NCBI RefSeq assembly: GCF_000426465.1
Contig: NZ_AUFK01000019.1
Span: 1 to 64,000, forward strand
Length of the DNA: 64,000 nucleotides
Direction of reading: 5' to 3'
Source: Epilithonimonas caeni DSM 17710
Lineage (GTDB): Bacteria; Bacteroidota; Bacteroidia; Flavobacteriales; Weeksellaceae
Shown here: piece by piece, positions 41,432-49,957 of the stretch
How the letters are laid out: every line of letters starts with the position of its first letter
How positions within the stretch are numbered: the stretch's first letter is position 1
Position numbers and translations under genes: made by a program
Notes under the pieces: model-generated
What the model saw: the letters and a program-made list of their open reading frames with translations, nothing else
What the model was told of the DNA's origin: nothing
Database searches by the model: none

Positions 41432-42361
41432 CTAATTAATTGTTATCATCTCATCTCGTACCAACTTTTCCAGCTTTACTTTTTTAATGGCAAGATTAAG
41501 TTCATTTCCCATCAGTACAAGAAAAACATTGACATTGATCCAAACCATTACCAAAATAATGGAACCAATGGAACCATAAAGAACGTTATATCTTGCAATG
41601 TTCGCCACATAAATGGCAAAGAAGTAAGTCAATGTAACAAATAGAACTGTTGTCAAAACCGCTCCTGGGAAAGCTTCTCTAAGTCTTGTGATTTTTAGAC
41701 AGCCAACCCAATAGAAAAGTGTCAACAAAATAAGATAGAACAACGGAAAAGAAATAAATCCAATGATTTTTGTGAGATTCTTCGTAAACCAGCCAATGTC
41801 ATAAGTCGGTGTGAAAAGTTTGAGAACAACTTCACTGTAATAAATTCCGAAAATCGAAAGAAAAACCAATGTCAGAAAGCAAATTGTAACCAACATCGCC
41901 AAAGCGTATTCTTTTACGAAACCCCTTTTAAGTTCCGTATTCCGGTTAAATCCATTGATGAATGTAAAACAACCGTTAGTTGCAAACACAAAAGATAGCA
42001 AGATCGTTAAAGTACTTATCGACTTCATATTTGGAAGAAGATTAGTTTGTATATAACCCGTGACATCACTTTGCATATGAGACGGAAAAATACGAGGCAT
42101 CAGAACTTCAAAGATATAAAACTGAAGCTTATCGTAGTGAGGCATATAAGGTAAAACCGACAACAAGAAAAGAATCATCGGAAAAAGACTAAGAAAAAAA
42201 CTCCACGAAATACTGGCAGCCTGCCTTCCCAAAGGATTTTTGAAAATAGCATCAGAATATATCGTGAACATCTTCCAGAGAGAAATTCCCAAAACTGGTA
42301 TATGGATCCCGTCGAAAAAGTTTTTGATTTTGAGGAAAAAACGCTGTATTTTTTTTGCCAT
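41432..42361 (-). CDS. YihY/BrkB-family membrane protein
   Basis: A 309-residue inner-membrane protein with six predicted helices. Family motifs are AASISWSFFLSLFPMILFLL near residues 44-63, TNGCFTFINGFNRNTELKRG near 128-147, PGAVLTTVLFVTLTYFFAIY near 229-248 and NVLYGSIGSIILVMVWINVN near 254-273. The family was once called ribonuclease BN but is no longer thought to be an RNase; a transport role is suspected. It is divergent from rlmH with facing promoters. Confidence 0.88.
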   Translation of the reverse strand: MAKKIQRFFLKIKNFFDGIHIPVLGISLWKMFTIYSDAIFKNPLGRQAASISWSFFLSLFPMILFLLSVLPYMPHYDKLQFYIFEVLMPRIFPSHMQSDVTGYIQTNLLPNMKSISTLTILLSFVFATNGCFTFINGFNRNTELKRGFVKEYALAMLVTICFLTLVFLSIFGIYYSEVVLKLFTPTYDIGWFTKNLTKIIGFISFPLFYLILLTLFYWVGCLKITRLREAFPGAVLTTVLFVTLTYFFAIYVANIARYNVLYGSIGSIILVMVWINVNVFLVLMGNELNLAIKKVKLEKLVRDEMITIN

Positions 42362-42366
42362 TCATT

Positions 42367-42387
42367 TATCTTTGCCTCACAAATATA
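42367..42387. promoter_or_regulatory. Facing promoter elements of rlmH and the YihY gene
   Basis: On the plus strand TATCTTTG (42367-42374) serves rlmH, which begins at 42392. On the minus strand TATATTTG (42387-42380) serves the YihY gene, which begins at 42361. The two -7 boxes point at each other five bases apart, so polymerase binding at both sites at once would be sterically excluded. No clear -33 is visible for either. Confidence 0.5.
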
Positions 42388-42391
42388 GTAA

Positions 42392-42865
42392 ATGCGTATT
42401 AATTTGATCTGTATCGGCAAAACAGATGATAAAGAAATTGTTTCCCTTATCAAATATTATCTGCCCAGAATCCCCAAACACTGGAACTTTGAACTGATAG
42501 AGATCCCGGATGTTAAAAATGCCAAAAATCTAAGTTCTGACCAACTGAAAAAAGAGGAAGCAAAATTATTTCACAACCAGATCGATTCTTCTGACCTGGT
42601 AATTCTTTTGGACGAAAGAGGGAAGCAATTCACAAGCCGGGAATTCTCTGAGAAAATCGATTTCTGGATGGGAAGTTCCGTGAAAAAAATTAATATTTTG
42701 ATTGGTGGTGCTTATGGTTTTTCTGATGAGATCTATCAACGCGCCAACGAAAAAATGTCTTTGTCAAAAATGACTTTTACACATCAGATGATCCGGTTAT
42801 TTTTTGTGGAGCAGATCTACAGAGCAGCTACAATTTTGCAAGGAAAGCCTTATCATAATGATTAG
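42392..42865 (+). CDS. rlmH: 23S rRNA (pseudouridine-1915-N3)-methyltransferase
   Basis: A SPOUT-class methyltransferase that modifies helix 69 of 23S rRNA on 70S ribosomes. 157 residues, matching the family length. The start MRINLICIGKTDDKEI, LLDERGKQFTSREFSEKI near residues 71-88, the SAM-binding knot IGGAYGFSDEI near 104-114 and the C-terminal MTFTHQMIRLFFVEQIYRA near 126-144 are all present. The end (GKPYHND) is the typical rlmH C-terminus. Confidence 0.96.
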   Translation: MRINLICIGKTDDKEIVSLIKYYLPRIPKHWNFELIEIPDVKNAKNLSSDQLKKEEAKLFHNQIDSSDLVILLDERGKQFTSREFSEKIDFWMGSSVKKINILIGGAYGFSDEIYQRANEKMSLSKMTFTHQMIRLFFVEQIYRAATILQGKPYHND

Positions 42866-42912
42866 ATGTCAGATGTTGGATGTTAGCAAAATTAATTTCT
42901 AATTTCTAATTT

Positions 42913-43467
42913 CTAATTTCTATTAACAACTTTCTTCGTAAGATTCGCTAAAACGCCACCTAAAAGAAAGCCAACTCCTGCACCAAAAGCAATATCCCCC
43001 GGATAATGAACGCCAATATAAATCCTGCTATAAGACACTATAAATGCCCAGACAACTAAGATGTACGGCAGGTATCTGTAGTTTTTCCCAATCAATATCG
43101 TAAGAAAACTAACCAGGAAAAAAGAGCTGGAAGCGTGTGCAGAATAGAAACCATATTTTCCGCCACAGATCACCAATCGCATTTTTCCCATTAGTAATGG
43201 CTCATGGCAAGGTCTCAATCTTTCCACACCATGTTTGAAAACACTTGCCAATTGGTCAGAGATTGTGATTCCGATGGCGATGAAAATGAGGACAAAAATT
43301 AGTTTTTTAGTAGGAACAGCTTTATAAACAAGATAAAGTAAAATCACATAAAACGGTATCCAAAACCATTTTCCCGTAACCAAAAGCCAAAACGGGTCGA
43401 ACGTGGAACTTCCCAAACCATTGAGAAATAATAGAAGTTGTTGATCCAGGGAAATTACTTCATTCAT
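42913..43467 (-). CDS. PAP2-superfamily phosphatase
   Basis: A 184-residue inner-membrane lipid phosphatase. The three catalytic motifs are visible: KHGVERLRPCHEP near residues 73-85 (KxxxxxxRP), YSAHASSSFFL near 107-117 (xSxH, here SAHAS), and SRIYIGVHYPGDI near 148-160 (SRxxxxxHxxxD). Several transmembrane helices frame them. Possible substrates are undecaprenyl pyrophosphate or phosphatidic acid. It begins three bases after tatA on the same strand. Confidence 0.9.
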   Translation of the reverse strand: MNEVISLDQQLLLFLNGLGSSTFDPFWLLVTGKWFWIPFYVILLYLVYKAVPTKKLIFVLIFIAIGITISDQLASVFKHGVERLRPCHEPLLMGKMRLVICGGKYGFYSAHASSSFFLVSFLTILIGKNYRYLPYILVVWAFIVSYSRIYIGVHYPGDIAFGAGVGFLLGGVLANLTKKVVNRN

Positions 43468-43470
43468 AGA

Positions 43471-43794
43471 TTATCGGCTTACGGGACCTTCGTGGGAATC
43501 GTCCTCTGACAGGTCTATTTTAGGTGTTTCTTGTTTTAGAAAAGAATCATTTTTCTTCTCTGCCAAAGGATTGAATTCCTGTGCAGATTGTTTCACTTTT
43601 TCAATCTCTTTTTTGATCTCGGAAACAGGGTTATCCGCCTCCTTCATGATTTCGGTTTTGATATCATCTACCGCGCCGCGCATCTTACGAACACCTTCTC
43701 CAAGACCTCTTGCAATCTCGGGTAATTTATCGGGGCCGAACAAAACAACGATCGCCAGAGCAATCATCAGCATTTCTCCAATACTCAATTCCAT
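43471..43794 (-). CDS. tatA: Twin-arginine translocase subunit TatA/TatE
   Basis: A 107-residue Tat pore subunit. A single transmembrane helix (GEMLMIALAIVVLFGP) at residues 6-21 is followed by the hinge FGPDKLPEIARGLGEGVRKM near 19-38 and a charged amphipathic and disordered tail. It exports folded proteins together with TatC, not encoded nearby. The next gene on the strand (PAP2) follows three bases later. Confidence 0.9.
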   Translation of the reverse strand: MELSIGEMLMIALAIVVLFGPDKLPEIARGLGEGVRKMRGAVDDIKTEIMKEADNPVSEIKKEIEKVKQSAQEFNPLAEKKNDSFLKQETPKIDLSEDDSHEGPVSR

Positions 43795-43874
43795 TTGACA
43801 AAATTAAGAAAGATTATAAACCTAGCAGACATTTAGTTATCATAATTTTATCATAAAAAGAAAAATTATCTATT

Positions 43875-45089
43875 TTATTTCTTCCCTTTAAAATTGATAT
43901 AAACAAAATAGATACTCGCCATAAACAGCAAGAATGCCAAGAAAAATGGCGCTCCCGGAAACTGGAATGGCGCTTCTTTGTGCGTAAAATAGTAAAACAA
44001 ATTCGTCATCAATGGTGGCCCAATGATAGAAGTGGCACTCATCAAACTCGTTAATGCCCCCTGTAATTCCCCTTGCTCATTGGACGGAATATTTTTAGTA
44101 ATGATCGATTGTAAAGCAGGCCCGCAAATACCCCCTAAGCAATACGGAATGGTAAATACCAGCATCATCCAGCCTTCCGTTGCGAAAGCATATAGCAACA
44201 TCCCAAATGAGTACAACAGCAATCCATAGAAAATACTTTTTTTATCACCTATTTTCGGGTTGATCCACCTGATCAGTAATCCCTGAACCAGTCCAACCAT
44301 CAAGCCTACAACACCAAGAGAAATACCAACCATTCTCTCATCCCAATTGAATCTGTACATCGTATAGAAACTCCAGTTACTTTGTACGGCGTGCCCGCCG
44401 ATATAGATCAAGATCAGGGAAATAACCAATCCCGAAATCTCAGGATGCTTTCTCAGTAATTTTAAAGAACCAATTGGGTTGGCACGTTTCCAATCAAATT
44501 CCCTACGGTTGTCTTTATCCAGACTTTCGGGCAAGATGAAATATCCGTAAATGAAATTAACCATACACAAAACCGCCGCTGCATAAAACGGAACTCTGGA
44601 ACCATAATGCCCCAGAACACCTCCCAAAACAGGCCCGATAATAAAACCTAATCCGAAAGCAGCACCTATCAATCCAAAATTCTTTGCCCGGTCCTTATCT
44701 GTCGAGATATCTGCGATATATGCGCTTGCTGTTGTAACACTGGCTCCGGTAATTCCTGCGATGATCCTACCTATAAACAGCCACCAGATATTGGGTGATA
44801 AAGCCAGGAAAATATAATCTACAGAGAATCCAAAAAGTGATAATAGAATAATTGGTCTTCGCCCATATTTATCACTGAGGTTTCCAACCATTGGGGAAAA
44901 AACAAATTGAATAAAAGCATAAGCAAAACTAAGCCAGCCACCATATTTTGCGGCCTCGCTGACATCTGCATGGATCAGTTCCTCTATCAGTTTCGGAACC
45001 ACAGGGATGATGATGCCCCAGCCCGTAATATCTATCAATAATGTGATAAATATAAAACCAATAGCAGCAGATTTTTGATTTGTTTTCAT
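43875..45089 (-). CDS. MFS transporter, TCR/Tet-type
   Basis: A 404-residue major facilitator with 12 predicted helices. The MFS signature between helices 2 and 3 reads [20 protein letters not shown] near residues 69-88, and the helix-5 motif C-like [18 protein letters not shown] is near 146-163. Its closest general pattern is the TCR/Tet tetracycline-type branch of drug:H+ antiporters. That is a broad family label; tetracycline resistance cannot be claimed. The gene is monocistronic by spacing. Confidence 0.85.
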   Translation of the reverse strand: MKTNQKSAAIGFIFITLLIDITGWGIIIPVVPKLIEELIHADVSEAAKYGGWLSFAYAFIQFVFSPMVGNLSDKYGRRPIILLSLFGFSVDYIFLALSPNIWWLFIGRIIAGITGASVTTASAYIADISTDKDRAKNFGLIGAAFGLGFIIGPVLGGVLGHYGSRVPFYAAAVLCMVNFIYGYFILPESLDKDNRREFDWKRANPIGSLKLLRKHPEISGLVISLILIYIGGHAVQSNWSFYTMYRFNWDERMVGISLGVVGLMVGLVQGLLIRWINPKIGDKKSIFYGLLLYSFGMLLYAFATEGWMMLVFTIPYCLGGICGPALQSIITKNIPSNEQGELQGALTSLMSATSIIGPPLMTNLFYYFTHKEAPFQFPGAPFFLAFLLFMASIYFVYINFKGKK

Positions 45090-45121
45090 AACGGTTGCGA
45101 AGATAAGAATTTTTTCATTTC

Positions 45122-45226
45122 ATTGGTCGCACAGAAGTAGACCTGGCCAGCTATGCCTATGACGACACATTACAGCCTGTAATATCCAATACACTTAGCT
45201 TTGAACTTTACTGTAACCATTCTTAA
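45122..45226 (+). other. Possible gene remnant, GC-richer than surroundings
   Basis: Within the 202-base gap before secDF, this segment is open in one frame (IGRTEVDLASYAYDDTLQPV and beyond, stop at 45224). Its balanced base composition looks coding, yet it lacks a start codon and clear homology. It may be the end of a lost gene. Confidence 0.3.
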
Positions 45227-45242
45227 AACTAAAACCATAAAC

Positions 45243-45271
45243 AAAAAGCTCCCAATTTCTTGAGAGCTTTT
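45243..45271 (-). terminator. Terminator of secDF
   Basis: A 12-bp stem with one mismatch (AAAAGCTCCCAA with TTGAGAGCTTTT, four-base loop) is followed by T on the minus strand, just after the secDF stop codon. Confidence 0.75.
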
Positions 45272-45291
45272 GATTATATATTTTAAGAAAA

Positions 45292-48201
45292 TTATTTCAC
45301 TATTTCAGCATTGCTGATCGAAGATTTCCCTGTCACCTTATCTTCCTTTTTCTTTCCCTTCAGGAAGTCATAAGCCGTAGCAGATGCAATGAAAATAGAT
45401 GAATAAGTACCGAATCCAATACCAATCAATAAACAGAACATAAATCCTCTCAAGTTATCCCCACCGAAGATGAAGATCGCAAGGATCACCAAAATCGTAG
45501 TGAAAGACGTGTTGAACGTTCTACCGATCGTACTGGATATTGAATCATCGAATAATCCCGCTAAAGTCAATGCCTTCTTCTCACGCAGGTATTCTCTAAT
45601 TCTATCAAAGATAATCACCGTATCATTGATGGAATATCCAATCACTGTAAGAATCGCCGCAATGAAATCCTGATTGATCTCCATATTGAAAGGCATTACT
45701 TTGTAGAATAATGAGTAAACCCCAAGGATAACCACAGTATCATGGAATAGACCTGCAACCGCTCCAAGCGAGAACTGCCACTTGTCAAATCTTACCAGGA
45801 TATAGATAAAGATACCAATCAATGATGCAGCTACAGCCAACATCCCGTGGGTCTTGATATCATCTGCAACTGTAGGTCCTACTTTCGTAGAGGAAACAAT
45901 CCCTGCATGCCCTTTATCTGCAGACTTGAATTCTGCCAAAGTCATACCGGCTGGTAATTCAGATCTAAGTCCTTCGTAAATTTTTTGCTCCACAGTCTGA
46001 TCGGCTTGCAGAGACTCGTCATCAATCAAATAATCTGTTGTGATCTTCAACTGAGAAGAGTTACCAAAAGTTTTAGCTTCTACAATGTTGTTTTGACCAT
46101 CTGCGGTTACCATCAATTTACCAATACTGCTCTCAATTTTTTCAGCATCTACAGGTTTTTCAAATCTCACCACATAGTTACGTCCACCTGTAAAATCAAT
46201 ACCATATTTGAATCCGTTGATTGCGATAGATGCAATTGCGATCACCATTAATATACCTGATATAATGTATGACCATTTTCTTTTTCCAATGAAATCAAGC
46301 CAAGTATTTCTGAAAAGATTTTTAGTTGGTGCCGTCCAGACAGAAAGAGATTTCCCTTTTTCAAGTCTGCTGAAGATCATCACTCTCGATAACAATACCG
46401 AAGTAAATAATGTCATTACCAATCCGATCATCAACGTTACTGCAAAACCTTTGATAGGTCCAGTTCCGAAGACATAAAGGATCAATGCTGTGATGAAAGT
46501 AGTTGCATGACCATCGATGATCGCAGAGATCGCGTGCTTGAAACCATCTTTATAAGCTTCCATAATTCCTTTTCCAAGGAACAATTCTTCTTTCGTTCTT
46601 TCGTAGATGATAACATTTGCATCCACTGCCAATGCCATTGACAATACAATACCTGCAATACCAGGAAGCGTCAATGTTGCATCTATAGAATCCATGATTC
46701 CGAAGATGTAGAATAAGTTGATAGTCATTGCAATAACTGCATAGACTCCTGCTCCACCATAATAGAAAATGATGTAAACAATGATAATAGCAAATGCAAT
46801 AAGGAATGACATAATACCATCGTTGATAGACTCAGCTCCAAGAGATGGGCCTACAACATCTGCTTGTACAATTTTGGCACCTGCCGGCAATTTACCGGCT
46901 CCAAGAACATCTACAAGGTCTTTAGCTTCTTCTTGGGTAAAGTTTCCGGAGATCTGAGTTCTACCGTTAGGAATCACATCATTTACAGAAGGCGCTGTAT
47001 AAACTCTATTATCTAAAGTTACAGCCACCACTTTACCTTTGTTTTTCTCTGTCATTGCCTTCCAATCACGAGCACCCTGAGAATCCATCTGCATATCTAC
47101 AACGATACGACCCAATTGGTCATAATTGATATTTGCAGATTCTACAGCACCGTCCACTGGTGCTTTCTGAGTGATATTTCCACGGATAGCGTACAATACA
47201 AGACTGTTAGAAGTATTATTCTCAGGCTTGTAACCCCACATGAACTGGGTATATTTCAAATTAACAGGTCTTGCTTTGATAGCAGCATCACTATTAAGTA
47301 ATTTATTTACGACAGCTGTATCCGATAATTTAACATTAGCAACAGCATTTCCAGGCGTAGAATTCAATTGAATCAAGTTCATTAAATTCGTTGTTTTTGG
47401 AACGCCTATAGAATCTCCCTTAGCCTTGACCAACTGGTCTAGTTGAGAAAAATATGGTACAACCTCTTGTGCTAGCTGAACTTCCCAAAACTGAAGCTTG
47501 GCGGAAGTTGCCAACATCTTTTTAACTCTGTCGATATCTTTGATACCAGGCATTTCCACTAATATTCTTCCAGTTCCGGGAACTCTCTGAACGTTTGGTT
47601 GCGTGACACCCATTTTGTCGATACGTGTTCTAAGAACTTCATATGCCGTACCTACAGATGCATCGATTTTCTTTCTTACAATATTTTTAACCTGATCATC
47701 CGGCGTGTTGAATTTGATCTCGGAAAGATTCGTATTCCCGAAGATCTCAGGATCTGCAAGTTTCAGGTTCGTTCCTTTTTCCTGATTAACAGCATCGAAC
47801 TGCGTGAAGAAATCCTCGATGTATTGTTTACTTGAGTTTTTCTGTGCTTTGTCTGTTCTGTTAAGCGCTTCTATTAAAGTAGCATTTGTAGAGTAATTAC
47901 TAAGATCATTTACCAGATCTCTCTGATTGATCTCCAATAATACGTTGATACCACCTTTAAGATCCAATCCGAGTTTCATTTCTTTCTGTTTTGCAGACGC
48001 ATAATCCAGTTTTGTAAAACCTAGATTAAGCGTGTCTTTAGAAAGTCTTGCAATCTCAGCTTGATATTTCACTGGATTTTCTCCTGCAATTGCTTTTGCT
48101 TCTTTTTCTATTTTATTGGCATAGAAAGAAGGCAGAAGCTCATTAAGGCAAATCAATCCAAGAACGATGGCAACTAATGTAACGAGTCCTTTTCCTTGCA
48201 T
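45292..48201 (-). CDS. secDF: Fused SecD-SecF protein translocase subunit
   Basis: A 969-residue inner-membrane RND-type subunit that uses proton motive force to complete Sec export. SecD is in the N-terminal two-thirds: a first helix near 5-25, KLGLDLKGGINVLLEINQRD near 77-96, the periplasmic P1 head, and six helices with GIAGIVLSMALAVDANVIIYE near 512-532. SecF follows: GIDFTGGRNYVVRF near 673-686 and GYSINDTVIIFDRIRE near 880-895. Bacteroidota typically carry this fusion. The -7 box TATATTTG lies at 48231-48238. Confidence 0.95.
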   Translation of the reverse strand: MQGKGLVTLVAIVLGLICLNELLPSFYANKIEKEAKAIAGENPVKYQAEIARLSKDTLNLGFTKLDYASAKQKEMKLGLDLKGGINVLLEINQRDLVNDLSNYSTNATLIEALNRTDKAQKNSSKQYIEDFFTQFDAVNQEKGTNLKLADPEIFGNTNLSEIKFNTPDDQVKNIVRKKIDASVGTAYEVLRTRIDKMGVTQPNVQRVPGTGRILVEMPGIKDIDRVKKMLATSAKLQFWEVQLAQEVVPYFSQLDQLVKAKGDSIGVPKTTNLMNLIQLNSTPGNAVANVKLSDTAVVNKLLNSDAAIKARPVNLKYTQFMWGYKPENNTSNSLVLYAIRGNITQKAPVDGAVESANINYDQLGRIVVDMQMDSQGARDWKAMTEKNKGKVVAVTLDNRVYTAPSVNDVIPNGRTQISGNFTQEEAKDLVDVLGAGKLPAGAKIVQADVVGPSLGAESINDGIMSFLIAFAIIIVYIIFYYGGAGVYAVIAMTINLFYIFGIMDSIDATLTLPGIAGIVLSMALAVDANVIIYERTKEELFLGKGIMEAYKDGFKHAISAIIDGHATTFITALILYVFGTGPIKGFAVTLMIGLVMTLFTSVLLSRVMIFSRLEKGKSLSVWTAPTKNLFRNTWLDFIGKRKWSYIISGILMVIAIASIAINGFKYGIDFTGGRNYVVRFEKPVDAEKIESSIGKLMVTADGQNNIVEAKTFGNSSQLKITTDYLIDDESLQADQTVEQKIYEGLRSELPAGMTLAEFKSADKGHAGIVSSTKVGPTVADDIKTHGMLAVAASLIGIFIYILVRFDKWQFSLGAVAGLFHDTVVILGVYSLFYKVMPFNMEINQDFIAAILTVIGYSINDTVIIFDRIREYLREKKALTLAGLFDDSISSTIGRTFNTSFTTILVILAIFIFGGDNLRGFMFCLLIGIGFGTYSSIFIASATAYDFLKGKKKEDKVTGKSSISNAEIVK

Positions 48202-48230
48202 TTTCTTACGATATATATAAATTAAGTCGG

Positions 48231-48238
48231 CAAATATA
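48231..48238 (-). promoter_or_regulatory. -7 promoter element of secDF
   Basis: TATATTTG on the minus strand matches TAnnTTTG, 30 bases before the secDF start codon. The rest of 48239-48425 is AT-rich and shows no gene. Confidence 0.45.
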
Positions 48239-48425
48239 ATGATTTATCATGGAAATAAGAATTTGAAAATGAGAAATCTGCATTATACTTTTTATATTGA
48301 ATCCAAATGTGATTATTCAGCAAAAAAATGAGATAAAATTTCGGTTTATTAAGAATTAAATAATTTACCATCTGCTCAGGCATTAAATTTGGTAACTTTA
48401 TTAAAAATCTATAAAATAATAAGTT

Positions 48426-49784
48426 ATGAAAAAATTACTATTCATTCTCTCGTTTGCTTTGGCTTCGGGACTATCTGCACAGCAAATCATATTAGAAGAG
48501 TTTGCAACAGCTTCAAATCCTGTTGAAATAATTGCTTCTCCCACAAACGACAACAGACTTTTTGTAGTTCAGCAGTCCGGAACTATCAGAATACTGAATA
48601 CCGATGGAACTTTTGAAACCAATAATTTTCTGAACATTACGGACAGGGTCAACTTCAGTGGGGAAATGGGGTTACTAGGCTTGGCTTTTCATCCGCAATT
48701 TGCAACCAACCGTTATTTTTATGTTTATTACAACAGAGCCGGTAGAACTATAACCGTTTCCAGATTCACTGCCAATTCTGCTGATCCAAATACGGCAGAT
48801 CCAACGACAGAAAAAGTCATGCTATCTATTGAGAAACCTTTTACCAATCATAATGGAGGGAGCATTCATTTCGGAGCGGATGGTTATCTTTGGATCTCAA
48901 CAGGAGATGGAGGAAGCGGCGGCGACCCTAATAACAACGGACAAAACAAAAACTCGCTTTTAGGAAAACTTTTGAGAATTGATGTTAATTCCGAAAATGC
49001 TTACAATATTCCTCCTGACAATCCTTTCGTTGGAACAGACGGAGCTGATGAAATTTGGTCTTACGGATTAAGGAATGGCTGGAAATATTCTTTTGACAAA
49101 ACAACCAATAATATTTGGATTGCTGATGTTGGCCAGAATTTGATTGAAGAAATAAACAGAGTTCCCACAACTTCAGCGGGAATCAACTACGGATGGCGAT
49201 GCTATGAAGGAAATAATGCATACAACACCGCCGGTTGTGCCAATGCTTCAACAATGACCTTTCCTGTTGTAGACTATGACCATTCCGGCGGAAAATGCTC
49301 CATTACCGGCGGTTATGTTTACAGAGGCAATCTTTATCCTGACCTGGTAGGGAAATACATTTTTGCAGATTACTGTTCAACTCAAATCGGGATTCTTGAC
49401 AACACAACCATTACGTGGACATCAGCTTTTTCCGGAAACAATTTTACAACGTTTGGCGAAGACAATCAGAAACAGCTTTATATTGCGGCCTCAAATGGAA
49501 AAATATTTAAAGTGAAATCAAATATTTTGGCAGTCTCTGATGCTGACAAAAATCCAATTCAAGTTTCTCCAATTCCGGCAAAAGATTTCATTTTTATTAA
49601 AAACATCAATGATAAAAATCTGACAGCAGAAGTTTTGGATCTATCGGGAAGAGAAATCCTAAATACCAATGTTGCTGAGAATGATAAAAGTATTGATGTT
49701 TCTACTTTGAAATCTGGAAATTATATCTTGGTACTGAAAAAAGATGATGTTAAAATAATGAGTCAAAAAATTATTAAGGAATAG
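48426..49784 (+). CDS. T9SS-exported PQQ-dependent sugar dehydrogenase-like protein
   Basis: A 452-residue secreted six-bladed beta-propeller of the soluble glucose/sorbosone dehydrogenase family. Signal peptide MKKLLFILSFALASGLSAQ. Family motifs: GEMGLLGLAFHPQF near residues 79-92, NHNGGSIHFGADGYLWISTGDGG in two parts near 141-163, LGKLLRIDV near 179-187, and EINYGWRCYEGN-like GINYGWRCYEGN near 253-264. The C-terminus (about 372-452) is a T9SS type A domain (VLDLSGREIL, LKSGNYILVLK). Expected site is the surface or medium. Sugar oxidation and PQQ use are family knowledge, not shown here. It is convergent with the GH3 gene of the polysaccharide locus. Confidence 0.85.
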   Translation: MKKLLFILSFALASGLSAQQIILEEFATASNPVEIIASPTNDNRLFVVQQSGTIRILNTDGTFETNNFLNITDRVNFSGEMGLLGLAFHPQFATNRYFYVYYNRAGRTITVSRFTANSADPNTADPTTEKVMLSIEKPFTNHNGGSIHFGADGYLWISTGDGGSGGDPNNNGQNKNSLLGKLLRIDVNSENAYNIPPDNPFVGTDGADEIWSYGLRNGWKYSFDKTTNNIWIADVGQNLIEEINRVPTTSAGINYGWRCYEGNNAYNTAGCANASTMTFPVVDYDHSGGKCSITGGYVYRGNLYPDLVGKYIFADYCSTQIGILDNTTITWTSAFSGNNFTTFGEDNQKQLYIAASNGKIFKVKSNILAVSDADKNPIQVSPIPAKDFIFIKNINDKNLTAEVLDLSGREILNTNVAENDKSIDVSTLKSGNYILVLKKDDVKIMSQKIIKE

Positions 49785-49865
49785 GAATATTAAAAGTCTT
49801 CGAGAACCTCTGACTGACACTTTTTGAATTTTCGAGAGCTGCTCAGACCAACAAGCCTTTGCCTA

Positions 49866-49890
49866 TCATACTGAGAATATCGAGGCATCT
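49866..49890. repeat. Degenerate dispersed repeat (CATACTGAG...TCGAGGCATC)
   Basis: This phrase resembles the intergenic repeat whose other degenerate copy is at 22239-22264, in opposite orientation. It sits just before the bidirectional terminator. Confidence 0.3.
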
Positions 49891-49896
49891 TATAAT

Positions 49897-49933
49897 AAAA
49901 GCCTTTCAGAAGTAAATTCCGAAAGGCTTTTTT
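49897..49933. terminator. Bidirectional terminator between the sugar dehydrogenase and GH3 genes
   Basis: An 11-bp perfect stem (49897-49907 with 49921-49931) has A-runs on its left and T-runs on its right, between two convergent genes. Confidence 0.85.
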
Positions 49934-49957
49934 ATTATTAATTAATTGAAACAAATT

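Noticed and set aside
43875-45089. Tetracycline resistance determinant
   Set aside because: The TCR/Tet branch is a broad MFS label; nothing in the context suggests acquired resistance.
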